DNA of 64,000 nucleotides from Dryomyza anilis (taxonomy: Eukaryota > Arthropoda > Insecta > Diptera > Dryomyzidae), in contig OX638131.1 of NCBI GenBank assembly GCA_951804985.1, forward strand, positions 82,796,638 to 82,860,637, read 5' to 3'. Below are positions 1 to 9,801 of the stretch, one piece after another. Within the stretch, counting starts at the first letter, position 1. Every line of letters begins with the position of its first letter. A model generated the notes under the pieces. It did no database searches. It had not been told where the DNA came from and worked only from the letters and a program-made list of their open reading frames with translations. A program made the translations under genes and the position numbers.

Positions 1-1045
1 AATCTAAATAATAAATATATAAACAGTACTGCTAAAATTTTCAAATACATCAGCTAAAATAAGAACATCGCTTTCTAAATAAAGTAACATATAATCACGT
101 AGTGTATTGCATTTGAATGTTTTCCATACCTCATTGGCAAATATATAATCTTCAACTAAACATTCTTAGTCATCTAACGAATTATTAAAATAATCTCTAC
201 TGGGAAGGGAAGTTTCTTTCAGAACATTGAAGTGATTTACATAATCATAGGGGAACACTCCCTTCCTCCTCATTAATTTAAATTTGTTAACATTTTTATA
301 TCTATTTTTTAAAATATTGAAATTATTACTATCCATATAACTAGATAATTTTTCTAAACTAGAGTTTAAAAATCTATTTGAGTCTATAAAATTTATGTTA
401 TATATACATTTTTTTGCCCTCCATAACAATTTTAGTGAGTGATATATACAATTCCTTATTGCAGGGAATTGCTTGCAAATTTCCACTCAATTTAGTTATG
501 AATAAATGGATATCATATCTGGAGAGATATGAAAATAAACGTGGAAAAATGTTATTTTAAAAATTTGCTTACATTTCTCGTGGATTGGCCCCATGAAAAA
601 TATTTATAGTATTTTTTCTCGCTTGCTATCAATAAAGATTTCCTCACAGTCACAACATTTTCCATTTATAAACTTTTCTTGGTATAAATCTGTTGATCAC
701 TCTGCGTTAGATTCTTATGGGAAGCTGGAGACATCCAATATTTTTGATGAAGTTCATCTAATTTCTCATCCATAGACTTAATAAATTCCTCAATACAAGT
801 TACACCTATAAGAAAATATTCAAATTTTAACAAAATAAATAAATATTTCCTACAAAAGAAAATATTTCATCCAATTCAGGATTAAATGTGTGCTTCACAT
901 AGTATTTGATGGCACAGGCTTCGTGTTTTTTAAATTGGGATTGTTAATCGTTCGGAATTGTACTTTGAATGGGTCTTAAAATTGATTTCATATCCAGATA
1001 ACAAATTATAGGTGGTGATAACTTCTTTTTCAATCTTTTAATTTT
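1..1045 (-). pseudogene. Polinton/Maverick-type protein-primed DNA polymerase B remnant
   Basis: Read on the minus strand, pieces in shifting frames follow the exonuclease half of a family B polymerase from self-synthesising (Polinton/Maverick) transposons. From right to left I see: an Exo I-like strand (ICYLDMKSIL, near 1000-980) where the usual D-x-E is degraded; a segment with KKHEACAIKYYVK (about 935-895); GPIHEKCKQIFK (about 590-555), matching the conserved glycine-histidine-cysteine segment; LSRYDIHLFI (about 520-490), an Exo II motif with its Asp; then a 106-residue open stretch (486-166) containing LMRRKGVFPYDYVNHF; and, past a stop at 167-169, [20 protein letters not shown] (about 100-40), the Exo III region. 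The palm/catalytic polymerase half would lie left of the window. At least one stop and several frameshifts make this a dead copy. Family assignment is by motif order, not by alignment. Confidence 0.72.
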
Positions 1046-1049
1046 GAAC

Positions 1050-1165
1050 ACCCAGCTAGGCGTCTTATCTTCTCGAAGAATTTCCGAGCCTCATTCCTGT
1101 CCCCATGCATTTCAATTTCCTCACATTCACGTCTTTCAAGCCCGTTTGCGCCTGAAAACACGTCT
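1050..1165 (-). pseudogene. LINE reverse-transcriptase linker fragment
   Basis: A minus-strand stretch reads GLERRECEEIEMHGD and NEARKFFEKIRRLAG, which resembles the linker between endonuclease and reverse transcriptase of the LINEs often annotated as craniofacial development protein 2-like. It is only about 110 bp and abuts the Polinton remnant. It could be from the same LINE family as the endonuclease piece near 5 kb. Low confidence because of length. Confidence 0.35.
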
Positions 1166-1169
1166 TTTT

Positions 1170-1902
1170 TCCCTTCTCTTTATATAGCTCCTTGGCAGCT
1201 CGCGTAGCTACTAGAGGGTTCTTTCCCGGGATTCCCGGGTAATTATTGTTTTTTAAATTTCCCGATTCCCGGGCAATTTTAAAACATAATTTGTTTACAA
1301 GGAAAAAATATTATATTAATAACGACAACTTTTCAAGAGTCTTAATTCTTGGCATTAAAGAAACAAGAAATATAATATTTTGTCTTTGTAGACTAATGAT
1401 TTACCTTTATAGTACAAATTTACAATATACCGTTGTGCAAATTGGGGTATTAGCAAGTTTTATGTTGTTGTCAAATTAAAATATAGATTAGATGGTTCAA
1501 TAAATGCTGTTTAAAAAAAATGTCACAAGTAACCAGTTTGTGACAATTGTAACTATATATAAAATTTATTTCGGGCCCATAGTAACTTCCTAGCTTCAAA
1601 TATATCAATAAAAGGTTTCAATGAAAGCAAAATCGATTAAATTACCAATCACAAGTCGGTCGATCTCCTATGAGTAACAAAATAAGGTATGTAAAACCAG
1701 AACCAAAACTACAATAAAAATTTCTAAACAATAAATATGTCAAACCAAAACGCCGAAAATCTTTTTTTTTCCTGTTCCCATAGATATTTTTGAATCGAAA
1801 GTGTCGATATCTTAAATAAGTGAATCAAGATATATAAAGAAAAATGAAATTGGTGAAGGAGATAAAAGAAAATATCCGAAACTTTACAAATATATATATA
1901 TA
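1170..1902. other. Gene-free stretch
   Basis: AT-rich DNA with no recognisable coding sequence. Near 1205-1280 there are two short blocks of TTCCCGGGATTCCCGGG type that resemble subterminal repeats of some hAT elements; a related block (TTCCCGGGATCCCG) lies near 43918. The 77-residue open frame at 1246-1479 has no recognisable domain. Confidence 0.4.
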
Positions 1903-2109
1903 CTAGCTGGACCCGTGCACGACTCGTGCCAAGATATTCTGAATTCAAAGATATGGAGCGATTTTATTTATATAAAAAAACATTTTATTATTTATATGAG
2001 GGCCCGTGCTTAGCAGTTGAAGTTTTTTTATTGGTTTTATAAATGTGGTAACCAAATAATTCTCCGCCAAAACAACTTTTCTCAAAGACAATTCTTTCTC
2101 AGACTGCGC

Positions 2110-2262
2110 TTCTCCGCAGAATTATTCCCAGTAAAAATCTTCCCCGTAAAATCCACATAGAACGCTTTCCCGTAGAATTCTCCACGTAGAATTCATTCCG
2201 GTAGAATTGTTCCCGGTAGAATTCTTCCCCGTAGAATTCTTCCCCGTAGAGTTTTTCTCAGT
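2110..2262. repeat. Minisatellite, TTCCCCGTAGAATTC-type units
   Basis: About ten degenerate copies of a 14-15-bp unit (GTAGAATTCTTCCCC and variants) inside the Helitron. The same array type occurs in the other two copies near 32400-32500 and, reversed, near 16730-16905, so it belongs to the element. Confidence 0.75.
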
Positions 2263-2265
2263 AGA

Positions 2266-3246
2266 AGTTCTAGTGTGGTGGGTTTTAATGTAGTAAGTTT
2301 CGGTGTGGTAAGTTTAGATGTGGTGAATTTTGGAGTGGTGAGTTTAATTGTGGTTAGTTTTGGTGTGGTGAGTTTTAGTGTGGTGAGTTTTAGTGTGGTG
2401 AGTTTTAGTGTGGTGAGTTTAAGTGTGGTGATTTTTAGTGTGGTGAGTTTTAGTGTGGTGAATTATAGTGTGGTGGGTTTTAGTGTGGTGAGTTTTAGTG
2501 TGGTGAGTTTAAGTGTGGTGATTTTTAGTGTGGTGAGTTTTAGTGTGGTGAATTATAGTGTGGTGGGTTTTAGTGTGGTGAATTTTAATGTAGCGTGTTT
2601 AAGTGTGGCGTGTTTTAGTGTAGCGAGTTTTAGTGTGGTGAATTTTAAAGTGAATTTTATTGTGGTGAGTTTTAGTGTGATGAATTTTAATGTGATGAAT
2701 TTTATTGTGGTGAGTTTTAGTGTAGTGAATTTTAGTGTGGTGAGTTTTAGTGTGGTTAATTATAGTGTGGTGGGTTTTAGTGTGGAGAATTTTAGTGCGG
2801 TGAGTTTTAGTGTGGTGAGTTTTAGTGTGGCGGAATTTGAGTGGAGTGAGTTTTAATGTGGTGAGTTTTAGTGAGGTGAATTTTAATGTGGTGAAATTTT
2901 AGTGTAGTGAGTTTTAGTGTGGTGAGTTATAGTGTGGTGAAATTTTAGTGTGGTGAGTTTAAGTGTAGTAAATTTTAGTGTGTTGAATTTTTGTGTGGTG
3001 AGTTTTAGTGTGGTGAGTTTTAGTGTGGTGAGTTTTAGTGTGGTGAGTTTTAGTGTGGTGAGTTTTAGTGTGGCGACATTTGAGTGTAGAAAGTTTTAGT
3101 GTGATGAGTTTTGGTGTGGTGAGTGTAAGTGTGGTGAGTTTTAGTGTGGTGAGTTTTAGTGTGGTGAGTTTTAGTGTGGTGAATTATAGTGTGGTGGGTT
3201 TTAGTGTGGTGAGATTTAGTTTGGTTAGTTTTAGTGTGGTGAGTTT
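2266..3246. repeat. Minisatellite, GTGGTGAGTTTTAGT 15-bp units
   Basis: Roughly 65 tandem units of 15 bp (GTGGTGAGTTTTAGT with variants such as GTGGTGAATTATAGT and GTGGTGGGTTTTAGT). A higher-order repeat of several units is visible around 2410-2580. Because 15 is a multiple of three the array stays open for 193 residues as a VVSFS pentapeptide series; I regard that frame as a by-product. The array is much shorter in the copy at 32500-32680 and present in reverse at 16575-16725. Confidence 0.85.
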
Positions 3247-3387
3247 GTTTTTCTTTTTCTTTCCTTTTTTAGTTTTTCATTTAGTTTGGATAGTGGTTTT
3301 ATGTGATTGGTTTTGTTTTTGTATTTTTGCTTTTGTTTTGTGTTGTGCTTTTGCTTTTTTGTTTTTAATTTTTTTTTTTTGTATTTG

Positions 3388-3885
3388 AGTTTTTTGTTTC
3401 ATGTTCGTTGCTGGTGAAAGTGCCGAGTTATATCGTATTGAAAGTTTAGGTAGTATGGGATATGCCACGCCTCTTTGTCCAATCCCGCCCATATATAGCC
3501 TATCATTCCTTCCAGACCATACCGCATCTGTGGTAAAAATTTCAAGAAAATCGGATCAGCCGTTTAGACGGAGAAGCGGAACAAACGTGATTGCTTTTGT
3601 TTTTGTATTTTTGCTTTTGCTTTTGTTTTGTTTTGTGCTTTTGCTTTTAATTTTTTTTTTTTGTATTTGAGTTTTTTTGTTTCATGTTCGTAGCTGGTGA
3701 AAGTGCCGAGTTATATCGTATTAAAAGTTTAGGTTGTATGGGAGGTGCCACGCCCCTTTGTCCAATCCCGCCCATATATAGCCTATCATTCCTTCCAGAC
3801 CATACCGCATCTGTGATAAAAATTTCAAGAAAATCGGATCAGCCGTTTAGACGGAGAAGTGGAACAAACAAACATAAGGACAAAC
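3388..3885. repeat. 283-bp direct duplication of Helitron 5' region
   Basis: The block beginning GTTTCATGTTCG at about 3397 and running through GGATCAGCCGTTTAGACGG is repeated about 283 bp further on from about 3680. The two copies differ at few positions, so the duplication is young or homogenised. The duplicated block is the 5' part of the element on the minus strand. Confidence 0.7.
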
Positions 3886-3911
3886 CAACATTCAGATTTA
3901 TTATATTAATA

Positions 3912-3913
<2 letters not shown>

Positions 3914-3992
<79 letters not shown>
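3914..3992. repeat. (TA)n microsatellite
   Basis: About 36 uninterrupted TA dinucleotides directly beside the Helitron 5' end, consistent with insertion into or expansion of a TA-rich target. Confidence 0.95.
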
Positions 3993-3999
<7 letters not shown>

Positions 4000-4929
4000 T
4001 TCATTAATAAAAATGTGAAGTAATATGCTCTGATTTGGCGCTTTTGACACAAACAGAACTCACACATATCACAAATTTAAATTATTTATATTTTATAACT
4101 ATCTGTTTGTGACCTCGATACAAAAAAAAAAAAGATCCATCTGGGAGTTGCTTTTTGACGCAAAGGTATTTCTGTTTTTACTAACCCCGTAATCATCGAA
4201 AGACAACGATTATTTTCCAGTTTCCTTCGTCTAAAACTGATATAAGGTATTTCAAATGTTTCGTTCGTTTCGCTTTTTGAATCGAACGTTTGTTCAACAT
4301 TTTTATTTTGCCAACTATTTTTCATATACAAAAATTTCATTTTTTTTATTGTCGTATGATTGGCAAAAAAAACTCAAAACGAGCGTACTTATCGTTTCGT
4401 TTGATACATGAATGAAAAATTGTAGTCCCACGATATTCAACCAATATTCAAACGAATTGTAGCCGATATCATTGTCACCGGAAAATACATGGGCTAATTG
4501 TTCGTAAAAAAACACGAATATTTCGTAAAATTCAACATAGCGCGATTTTGATATGGTGGCGGGGGAGCAGCGCTCTTATGTGTTGTCTAGGCGCTTATAG
4601 AAGCGTTTTTTTGTCTCGTCATATTGTAATGATGGAAGTTTAATAATAAATGTTTTATGATTTAGGTTCTGCCTAATTGCTTTGCCGGCGCTTAATAGCG
4701 CCACTGGGCCTAATTTGAGGCAGATTTGAGCCGAATATATAGCTAAATAAAAAGGGTGCCGATTGTTTGGCAGTTAAGTGATAATTGATTTTATTTTCAT
4801 CACAACATCCTATATATACTCTTAATCCTAGTTTTGACATTCATAGTTTTGACATACATTTGACGTAACTCTTTTGACAACTAAAAACATAGCATAGTCA
4901 ATAGTGATGTACATTGGGTACCTTACAAT
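3993..4929. other. Gene-free stretch
   Basis: No coding sequence recognised. The short minus frames at 4086-4340 and 4315-4515 show no domain. Around 4690-4900 the text (GCCGATTGTTTGGCAG and repeated TTTTGACA words) could be part of an LTR, but I found no matching second copy in the window. Confidence 0.3.
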
Positions 4930-5265
4930 ATTTCTCGTTCGTTGGACCGTGTTCACAAATTAGGCTCATGTGAAAATATTTAGCCTTGATGCGGATTTTT
5001 GCCAGCCTTTCGTTTACGGGCGTGAACCTAGAGTCAAGCTGGCGGAGTCTCTTGCCAACTACAAATCCACATTCAAATTCGTGTCTCTCCGCATGGCATT
5101 TGTAGTAGATATCCCAGGACGCTTGTTACGAGCAGCCCTGTTCCATCCATCGCATTTCCTGGATAGAGGTGATGTCAGCCTTATATTTTTCGAGGACATC
5201 TACCAGCTGGATAGAGACACCTTCCCTATAAAAGTGCCAGACATTTCAGGTTCATGTCCGTAAAT
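4930..5265 (-). pseudogene. LINE endonuclease (EEP) N-terminal fragment
   Basis: The minus strand reads LVDVLEKYKADITSIQEMRW followed, after an in-frame stop, by DIYYKCHAERHEFECGFVVG and FTPVNERLAKIRIKAKYF. This is the start of an apurinic-like endonuclease/phosphatase domain of the LINE group commonly annotated as craniofacial development protein 2-like; IQEMRW holds the conserved catalytic Glu of the EEP fold. Upstream residues (about 5300-5270) continue the homology in broken form. The remaining endonuclease and all of the reverse transcriptase are absent to the left, so this is an internal fragment. The plus-strand 97-residue frame over the same bases is its shadow. Confidence 0.72.
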
Positions 5266-5940
5266 CATGGTCCTTAAAACATTTGCGTGGGTTGTCATCC
5301 TGGTAATCGTTCGTTATCCGAGGCTTCTGTTGTGTTTTCATTGGGCACATAAGTTTTTCTGGTGGTGGGACCCAAACCCAACGCAAGAACCCTCTCTCTG
5401 AGGGAGATGTTCGCCACTCACTTTAGCCGACTTCTATACCGCGTGGTGTAGAGCGTCGTTTCCAGGGATTTCCGCGCGGAGAGGTCACCATTTAACAATT
5501 TGTCAATTCTGCGACCAGTGAGTTGACTTCAGATGACACCGAGAAGGATTGCGCTGGCTTCGACATATTCAAGCGCTCAGACACGTTACCTTGTGATAAT
5601 CGTCCGGTTGTACGAGAGATAGGTGAATATTGAATAGCACAAATTCACACCTATTCCTCGGCTTGTAATCGATAACATCAAACCTTTCAGGTTGGCAGTT
5701 GCTCGGCAGTATCGAGCCATTGATTTTTCTGCTCGTATGCATCGTTTGTACCTCTACCGGTTGTTTCGCGATGGCTCTGTTCATGTTGAATGCTTGGTGT
5801 GCCTTTGAACCTTGATTGCGTTTACCTTTCGGCTAGTTCGAATCGGCACGTTCATGGGTATCGGTATCATCATATGCATCTTCTCTGACCTTGTCACCAC
5901 GTGGATGAATATTGCGCTGTTGCTGTCTAGACATGAAAAT
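5266..5940. other. Probable LINE 5' region, unresolved
   Basis: Somewhat GC-richer than its surroundings and directly upstream (in the minus sense) of the LINE endonuclease fragment, so it may be the 5' untranslated/ORF1 part of that LINE. I recognise no protein motif in it. Confidence 0.3.
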
Positions 5941-5943
5941 CGC

Positions 5944-5992
5944 AGAAATAGTTTTTGTAAACTGTACTTACAAAATTATTTTATGAACACAT
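5944..5992 (+). repeat. Short fragment of the ~730-bp repeat
   Basis: The sequence from GAAATAGTTTTTGTAAACTG to TTTTATGAACAC matches the start of the repeats at 8819 and 15165 with a few differences. Confidence 0.6.
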
Positions 5993-6117
5993 TGTGAACA
6001 GTGTATCGATATTTTGAATTCCCTTAATTAGTAAACCGCAACTACATAGAATATATTTGTCTTGACAATTATTTAAATAAATTTGTACTGATGACCAAAA
6101 GATAATTTTTCGATATC

Positions 6118-6215
6118 GGAACGATATCATATCTTAAAATATATGGTTGTTTTTGTCGTTATAGATATCGAGATGATATCATAAATGGATTTATTTTCGA
6201 TAAATAAATTATATG
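6118..6215 (+). repeat. Fragment of dispersed GATATC-rich repeat
   Basis: Contains GTTGTTTTTGTCGTTATAGA and GATGATATCATAAATGG, shared with longer copies at 45295-45625 and 63407-63722. Only the middle of the repeat is present here. Confidence 0.65.
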
Positions 6216-6540
6216 TGACATAGTGAAAGGTTTATTATTGGAGCAAAAAAGATTAAAACAGTAATATGTATAATTTTATATTCAATAATATTGAAATTAT
6301 AAAATGAATGTTACTGTATATTTCAAATACTATAAAATTTAATAGAAATATTTTTAATCAATATGAAAAAATGAATAATACATGAACCATACAATTAATG
6401 GTCATATTATTAGGTACATAATGATACGTTTTATTCTGAGTGCAGGTATTTTTTTAGTTATTAACTATCTTCTAATAAAAGAGGTACAAAGTTAAAAAGA
6501 AGTTCTACAAGTTGATTTTTTTATATACTAATTTTTGTTA

Positions 6541-6850
6541 ATAATAATAATAGTTTGGCGCTACAGTCCTGTATAGAACTTCGGTCGAGTTCTCTCACCA
6601 TTTGAGCTGGGCGTGTTATATTTATACTCAAATTGGTAGGACCTACAGTTTATTGCCGAATCCGAACGGCGGGTGAGAGCTTTTCATAGGCAATGTTTTA
6701 CTCTCGTAGCTTTGACATTTACTGCCGAGAGGTAGCGTCGAATAAAAAAATGTTTTCTATGTAAAGGGGTTGGCAGTCGCTTGTGATCAAACCGCGGACC
6801 TTTCGGCTCGTAGTCCAAAGCACTAACCACACGACCTACCGACGCTACAG
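6541..6850 (-). mobile_element. tRNA-derived SINE
   Basis: On the minus strand the element begins at about 6850 with a tRNA-like head: GTAGGTCGTGTGGTTAGTGC contains an A-box-like segment, and CGCGGTTTGATCAC about 35 nt later resembles a B box (GGTTCRANNCC). It is followed by a unique body with AAAACTGTAGGTCC-type sequence and ends in an ATT-repeat tail (6538-6552), as expected for a SINE mobilised by a LINE. A second, truncated copy of the junction between head and body is at 46545-46690. The head is not a functional tRNA: no closed cloverleaf is evident. Confidence 0.68.
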
Positions 6851-7402
6851 TTTAATTAATTTTGTTTAATTTTGGTTTATTATGGAAATATTTAATAGGT
6901 GTCGAAACCTTTCCAACGGTATTATCGAAACTGTACCTTGGAAACGATCGGAAATAAAATGGCAGAGTTAATTAAATTTTCTTAAAAATTAACCTTTAAT
7001 TTCCTATAAATTCTCCCTTTTTTAGGGAATACAAATTTTATTTGGCACAATAATTATAGATTCATAAAATATAATTTAAAATGCTATAAACAGAAAAATA
7101 ATAAACAACAAATGACAGAATTAAAAGTCAATGTGAAATTGTTTATAATTCGGAAATATTTACTATTCAAATCGTGGTATCTCAGTTTATATACTTCGGA
7201 TATGGATGATTTTGAAGCCAAACGACGCGAAACATATAAAAAGCTATCATATGTAATCCAAAACTAAATTTCGAAAAATATGGAGTTGACCTTTTTTGCA
7301 CCAAACCCTTCAATTATTCACAAACACATACAACAACTAAAATCTTGCCATGAAAATCGACAATAGATGCAAAAAAAAATAAGAAATATAAAATATTTTT
7401 TA
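6851..7402. other. Gene-free stretch
   Basis: AT-rich sequence; no coding frame, RNA gene or repeat recognised. Confidence 0.4.
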
Positions 7403-7806
7403 ATATAAAACGTTTTTAATGTGAACTTTAAGGATCCAATAGATTATATGATCTACCGCCCACGTTTTATTTTAAATCATTCGAAAAATTCACCTCAAAT
7501 CGTTTTACAATAAAATATATCTTTTATTTTTATTATTTTTTTGTGTCAGTTAGATTTTCGTCTGGCAGAATTCGAAAGGCCTAATATTATTAAAATTAAA
7601 ATTATTCATGTTTCAAAGTGTCTTTAATCGCGATAGAACCATTATGAACCGGATGGCAAGAAAACGATAATATTGCATTGTCATCCAGTTCGAGGTAATA
7701 TTTAAAATCTGAAGTCTGTGGCACATCGCGAAGGTAGTTTAAAATCAATTACAAAATTTGTACCGAAGAGACAGACAAAAAAGCAACCTAATAAAAACGT
7801 TTTAAA
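7403..7806. repeat. MITE-like repeat, copy 1
   Basis: About 400 bp shared with 56282-56698. The ends form a short terminal inverted repeat (TATAAAACGTTTTTA at the left, TAAAAACGTTTTA at the right). Inside, AACCGGATGGCAA (about 7650) and TTGTCATCCAGTT (about 7678) form a second inverted pair. No coding capacity, so a non-autonomous DNA element is the likeliest reading; superfamily unknown because no clear target duplication is visible. Confidence 0.6.
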
Positions 7807-8818
7807 AAGTCATTTTTGAATAATAGTACAATTTAAAATAAAAAAGGGAAAATTGTAGCTTTTCGGTTTATTAAAACATTATGTAAACGATTTCCTAATA
7901 TATTAATTATTTCTTATTATTTTTTCAAAAAAAAAAACATTTCATTAGTTCATTGGTACATATATCACAATTTTTCACAATTTGTATATCTTTCAATTTC
8001 TGTATTATTATTTTCTGATGAATTTGATATATATCTAAATATATAATTCTCAAAAACATTTTAAATTATTTAATATTGTCAGATACAAAAAAAATAATTT
8101 TTAGCAAAAAAAATCGCAATGAAAAGTTCAATACGAAATCTTTGTCCCGTTGTTGGGCCTTATTGGATGCTTTGCGCCCCTACGCCCCTGTGTGTTGTTT
8201 ATGACTTTGTTGCCTAAGCACAGGCAGGTACATGTGGTTGTTGTAGTTGCTCACATCATCATATGCGAGTGCATGTGGTTGTTGTTGTTAGAATTTCTGC
8301 ACTGATTGATCGTTGTTAGTGCATTTGACAATGGATCGATGTTGCTGCCTGCAGTACATAGCGGGTGTTGTTTGTATATTTTTGGTGACAATGATTTAAA
8401 AATTCCCGCGCTTTTTGGCGATCGTGTCTATTGTTGTTGGTGGTTTTGTAACTGCAGATGTGCAGTGCATTTTATTGCTATTATTTTAAGCTGCAATTTT
8501 GCATTTGGACAGCCACACCGTGGGTCATTTCTACTTTAAGAGATATTGAAATATGAACAACAATAGAAAAGTTATTTTTGGCCAATTTTTTGTAATTTTG
8601 CTCCACTGTATCTCTGGAAGTATTGGTCGAAATATATAAAAACAAATGGTCAATTCATATATCAGTTGCCCAATTTCATTGAAATCGAAAAGGTAAAATC
8701 TCAAATTTTATTTTTTTAGGTTGATACAGTATTTTTATTTGAAATTTAAGTTGATCCCTCGGCTTCCTCGCCGAAGGTGGAAGGCTGGGATATTTCTTGG
8801 CCGAACCGATGTTAAAAC
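7807..8818. other. Gene-free stretch
   Basis: AT-rich at 7807-8100; at 8150-8520 a GT-rich section with repeated TGTGGTTGTTGT words. The 77-residue frame at 8306-8539 shows no domain. No supported gene. Confidence 0.35.
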
Positions 8819-9548
8819 GCCATCACAAATTATAGTTTTTGTAAACTGTACTTTCAAAATAATTTTATGAACACTTTGCACGCCTTGGCGTGGAAACCAC
8901 TCCATTCGCGACACAAAGCTGTAAATATAACTGGCTGAGATAACGGGATTTCTCCCATACACTCACACTCTAATGACCCGCCGAACGCGCACAAGTCGAA
9001 CAACAACCGACCAGTTTGAGTTATAAATGGCGTGTCCCATACAGTCTTTCTGCAAATTTTAATTTTCTCTTGTTTCTATTCTTTTGATATTTTACCTTCA
9101 TAGTTTAAGAACTGTGCATCTTTGATTGTTATCTTTCTATCATTTTAATTAAACAATTGCATACCTTTTGGATCATCTAAATTTAAGAACTATTTCTAAA
9201 ATTATTTGCTCTATTCCAAATTGCAATGAACAAAGTGAGACTTTGAATTTTGTAAATTGCTGATTATGCGACAACTTCGCTCATGCCAAGTTCACAGGTT
9301 TACCGGGTCGCGCAATTGACGTTTTAAATGATAACCAAGGCTTACGTTGATCATGCAGTAAATGTAGACCGGCAGACATCGATTTATATAAAATTTGAAA
9401 GCCTACTATGAAAGGATTTAGTAAAATCTTCTCTAACGGCTAAATTCCAGCATTGTGAATCACATTTCAATGATTTTAAATGCATGCAATGCATTAAATT
9501 CATACTATTTTCATTACTTGTTCTTAAATACCTTCTAGCTTTGATTCT
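8819..9548. repeat. ~730-bp direct repeat, left copy
   Basis: From GCCATCACAAATTATAG to CTTCTAGCTTTGATTCT this block matches 15165-15887 almost base for base, with small indels (for example an extra GATAACGG near 8940). The two copies bracket the Loa-type LINE. It carries no recognisable protein; one possibility is that it is the LINE 5' untranslated region and the second copy begins a tandem head-to-tail unit. Confidence 0.85.
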
Positions 9549-9801
9549 GAAATATATGTCAACCAAAAAATTAAGTATAACCTTAAGCCACCTAATTCCC
9601 CCACGTGGTGGTTACCACGTGGTGGTGGTGTGGGGGCTTAAGTTACAATGACTCAATAAGGCTAAGCTGACGGAAACTTTTTAAAGTTTCTGGTAGGGTC
9701 ACCCTTGTCAGACAGGCTTGTGATGAGCAATGAACTAAATACTACCATAGTCTTTTTTATTGGTGGGGTGGCAGACTCTAAAGAAACCCTACACCACCGC
9801 G

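Larger units (their letters stand above)
1903..3914 (-). mobile_element. Non-autonomous Helitron with two internal minisatellites
   Basis: On the minus strand the element starts with TC (3914-3913) after a host A and ends with CTAG (1906-1903) before a host T, the A|TC...CTRR|T signature of Helitrons. About 10 nt before CTAG is a hairpin, GCACGA-g-TCGTGC, as expected for a Helitron 3' end. No Rep/helicase frame is present, so it is non-autonomous. The interior is two tandem arrays (15-bp type units) and a duplicated 5' block. Two further copies with the same 3' end lie at 16094-17051 and 32230-32945. The 5' side is flanked by a (TA)n tract. Confidence 0.78.

Noticed and set aside
2275..2856. 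193-residue open frame with VVSFS pentapeptide repeats
   Set aside because: It is a by-product of a 15-bp minisatellite inside a Helitron; unit length divisible by three keeps the frame open. No start context or domain.
2266..3246. CRISPR-like regular array
   Set aside because: The units are contiguous 15-mers without unique spacers, in a eukaryotic mobile element.
6785..6850. Functional tRNA gene on the minus strand
   Set aside because: Box-like segments are present, but I could not close the acceptor and T stems; it is followed by a SINE body.
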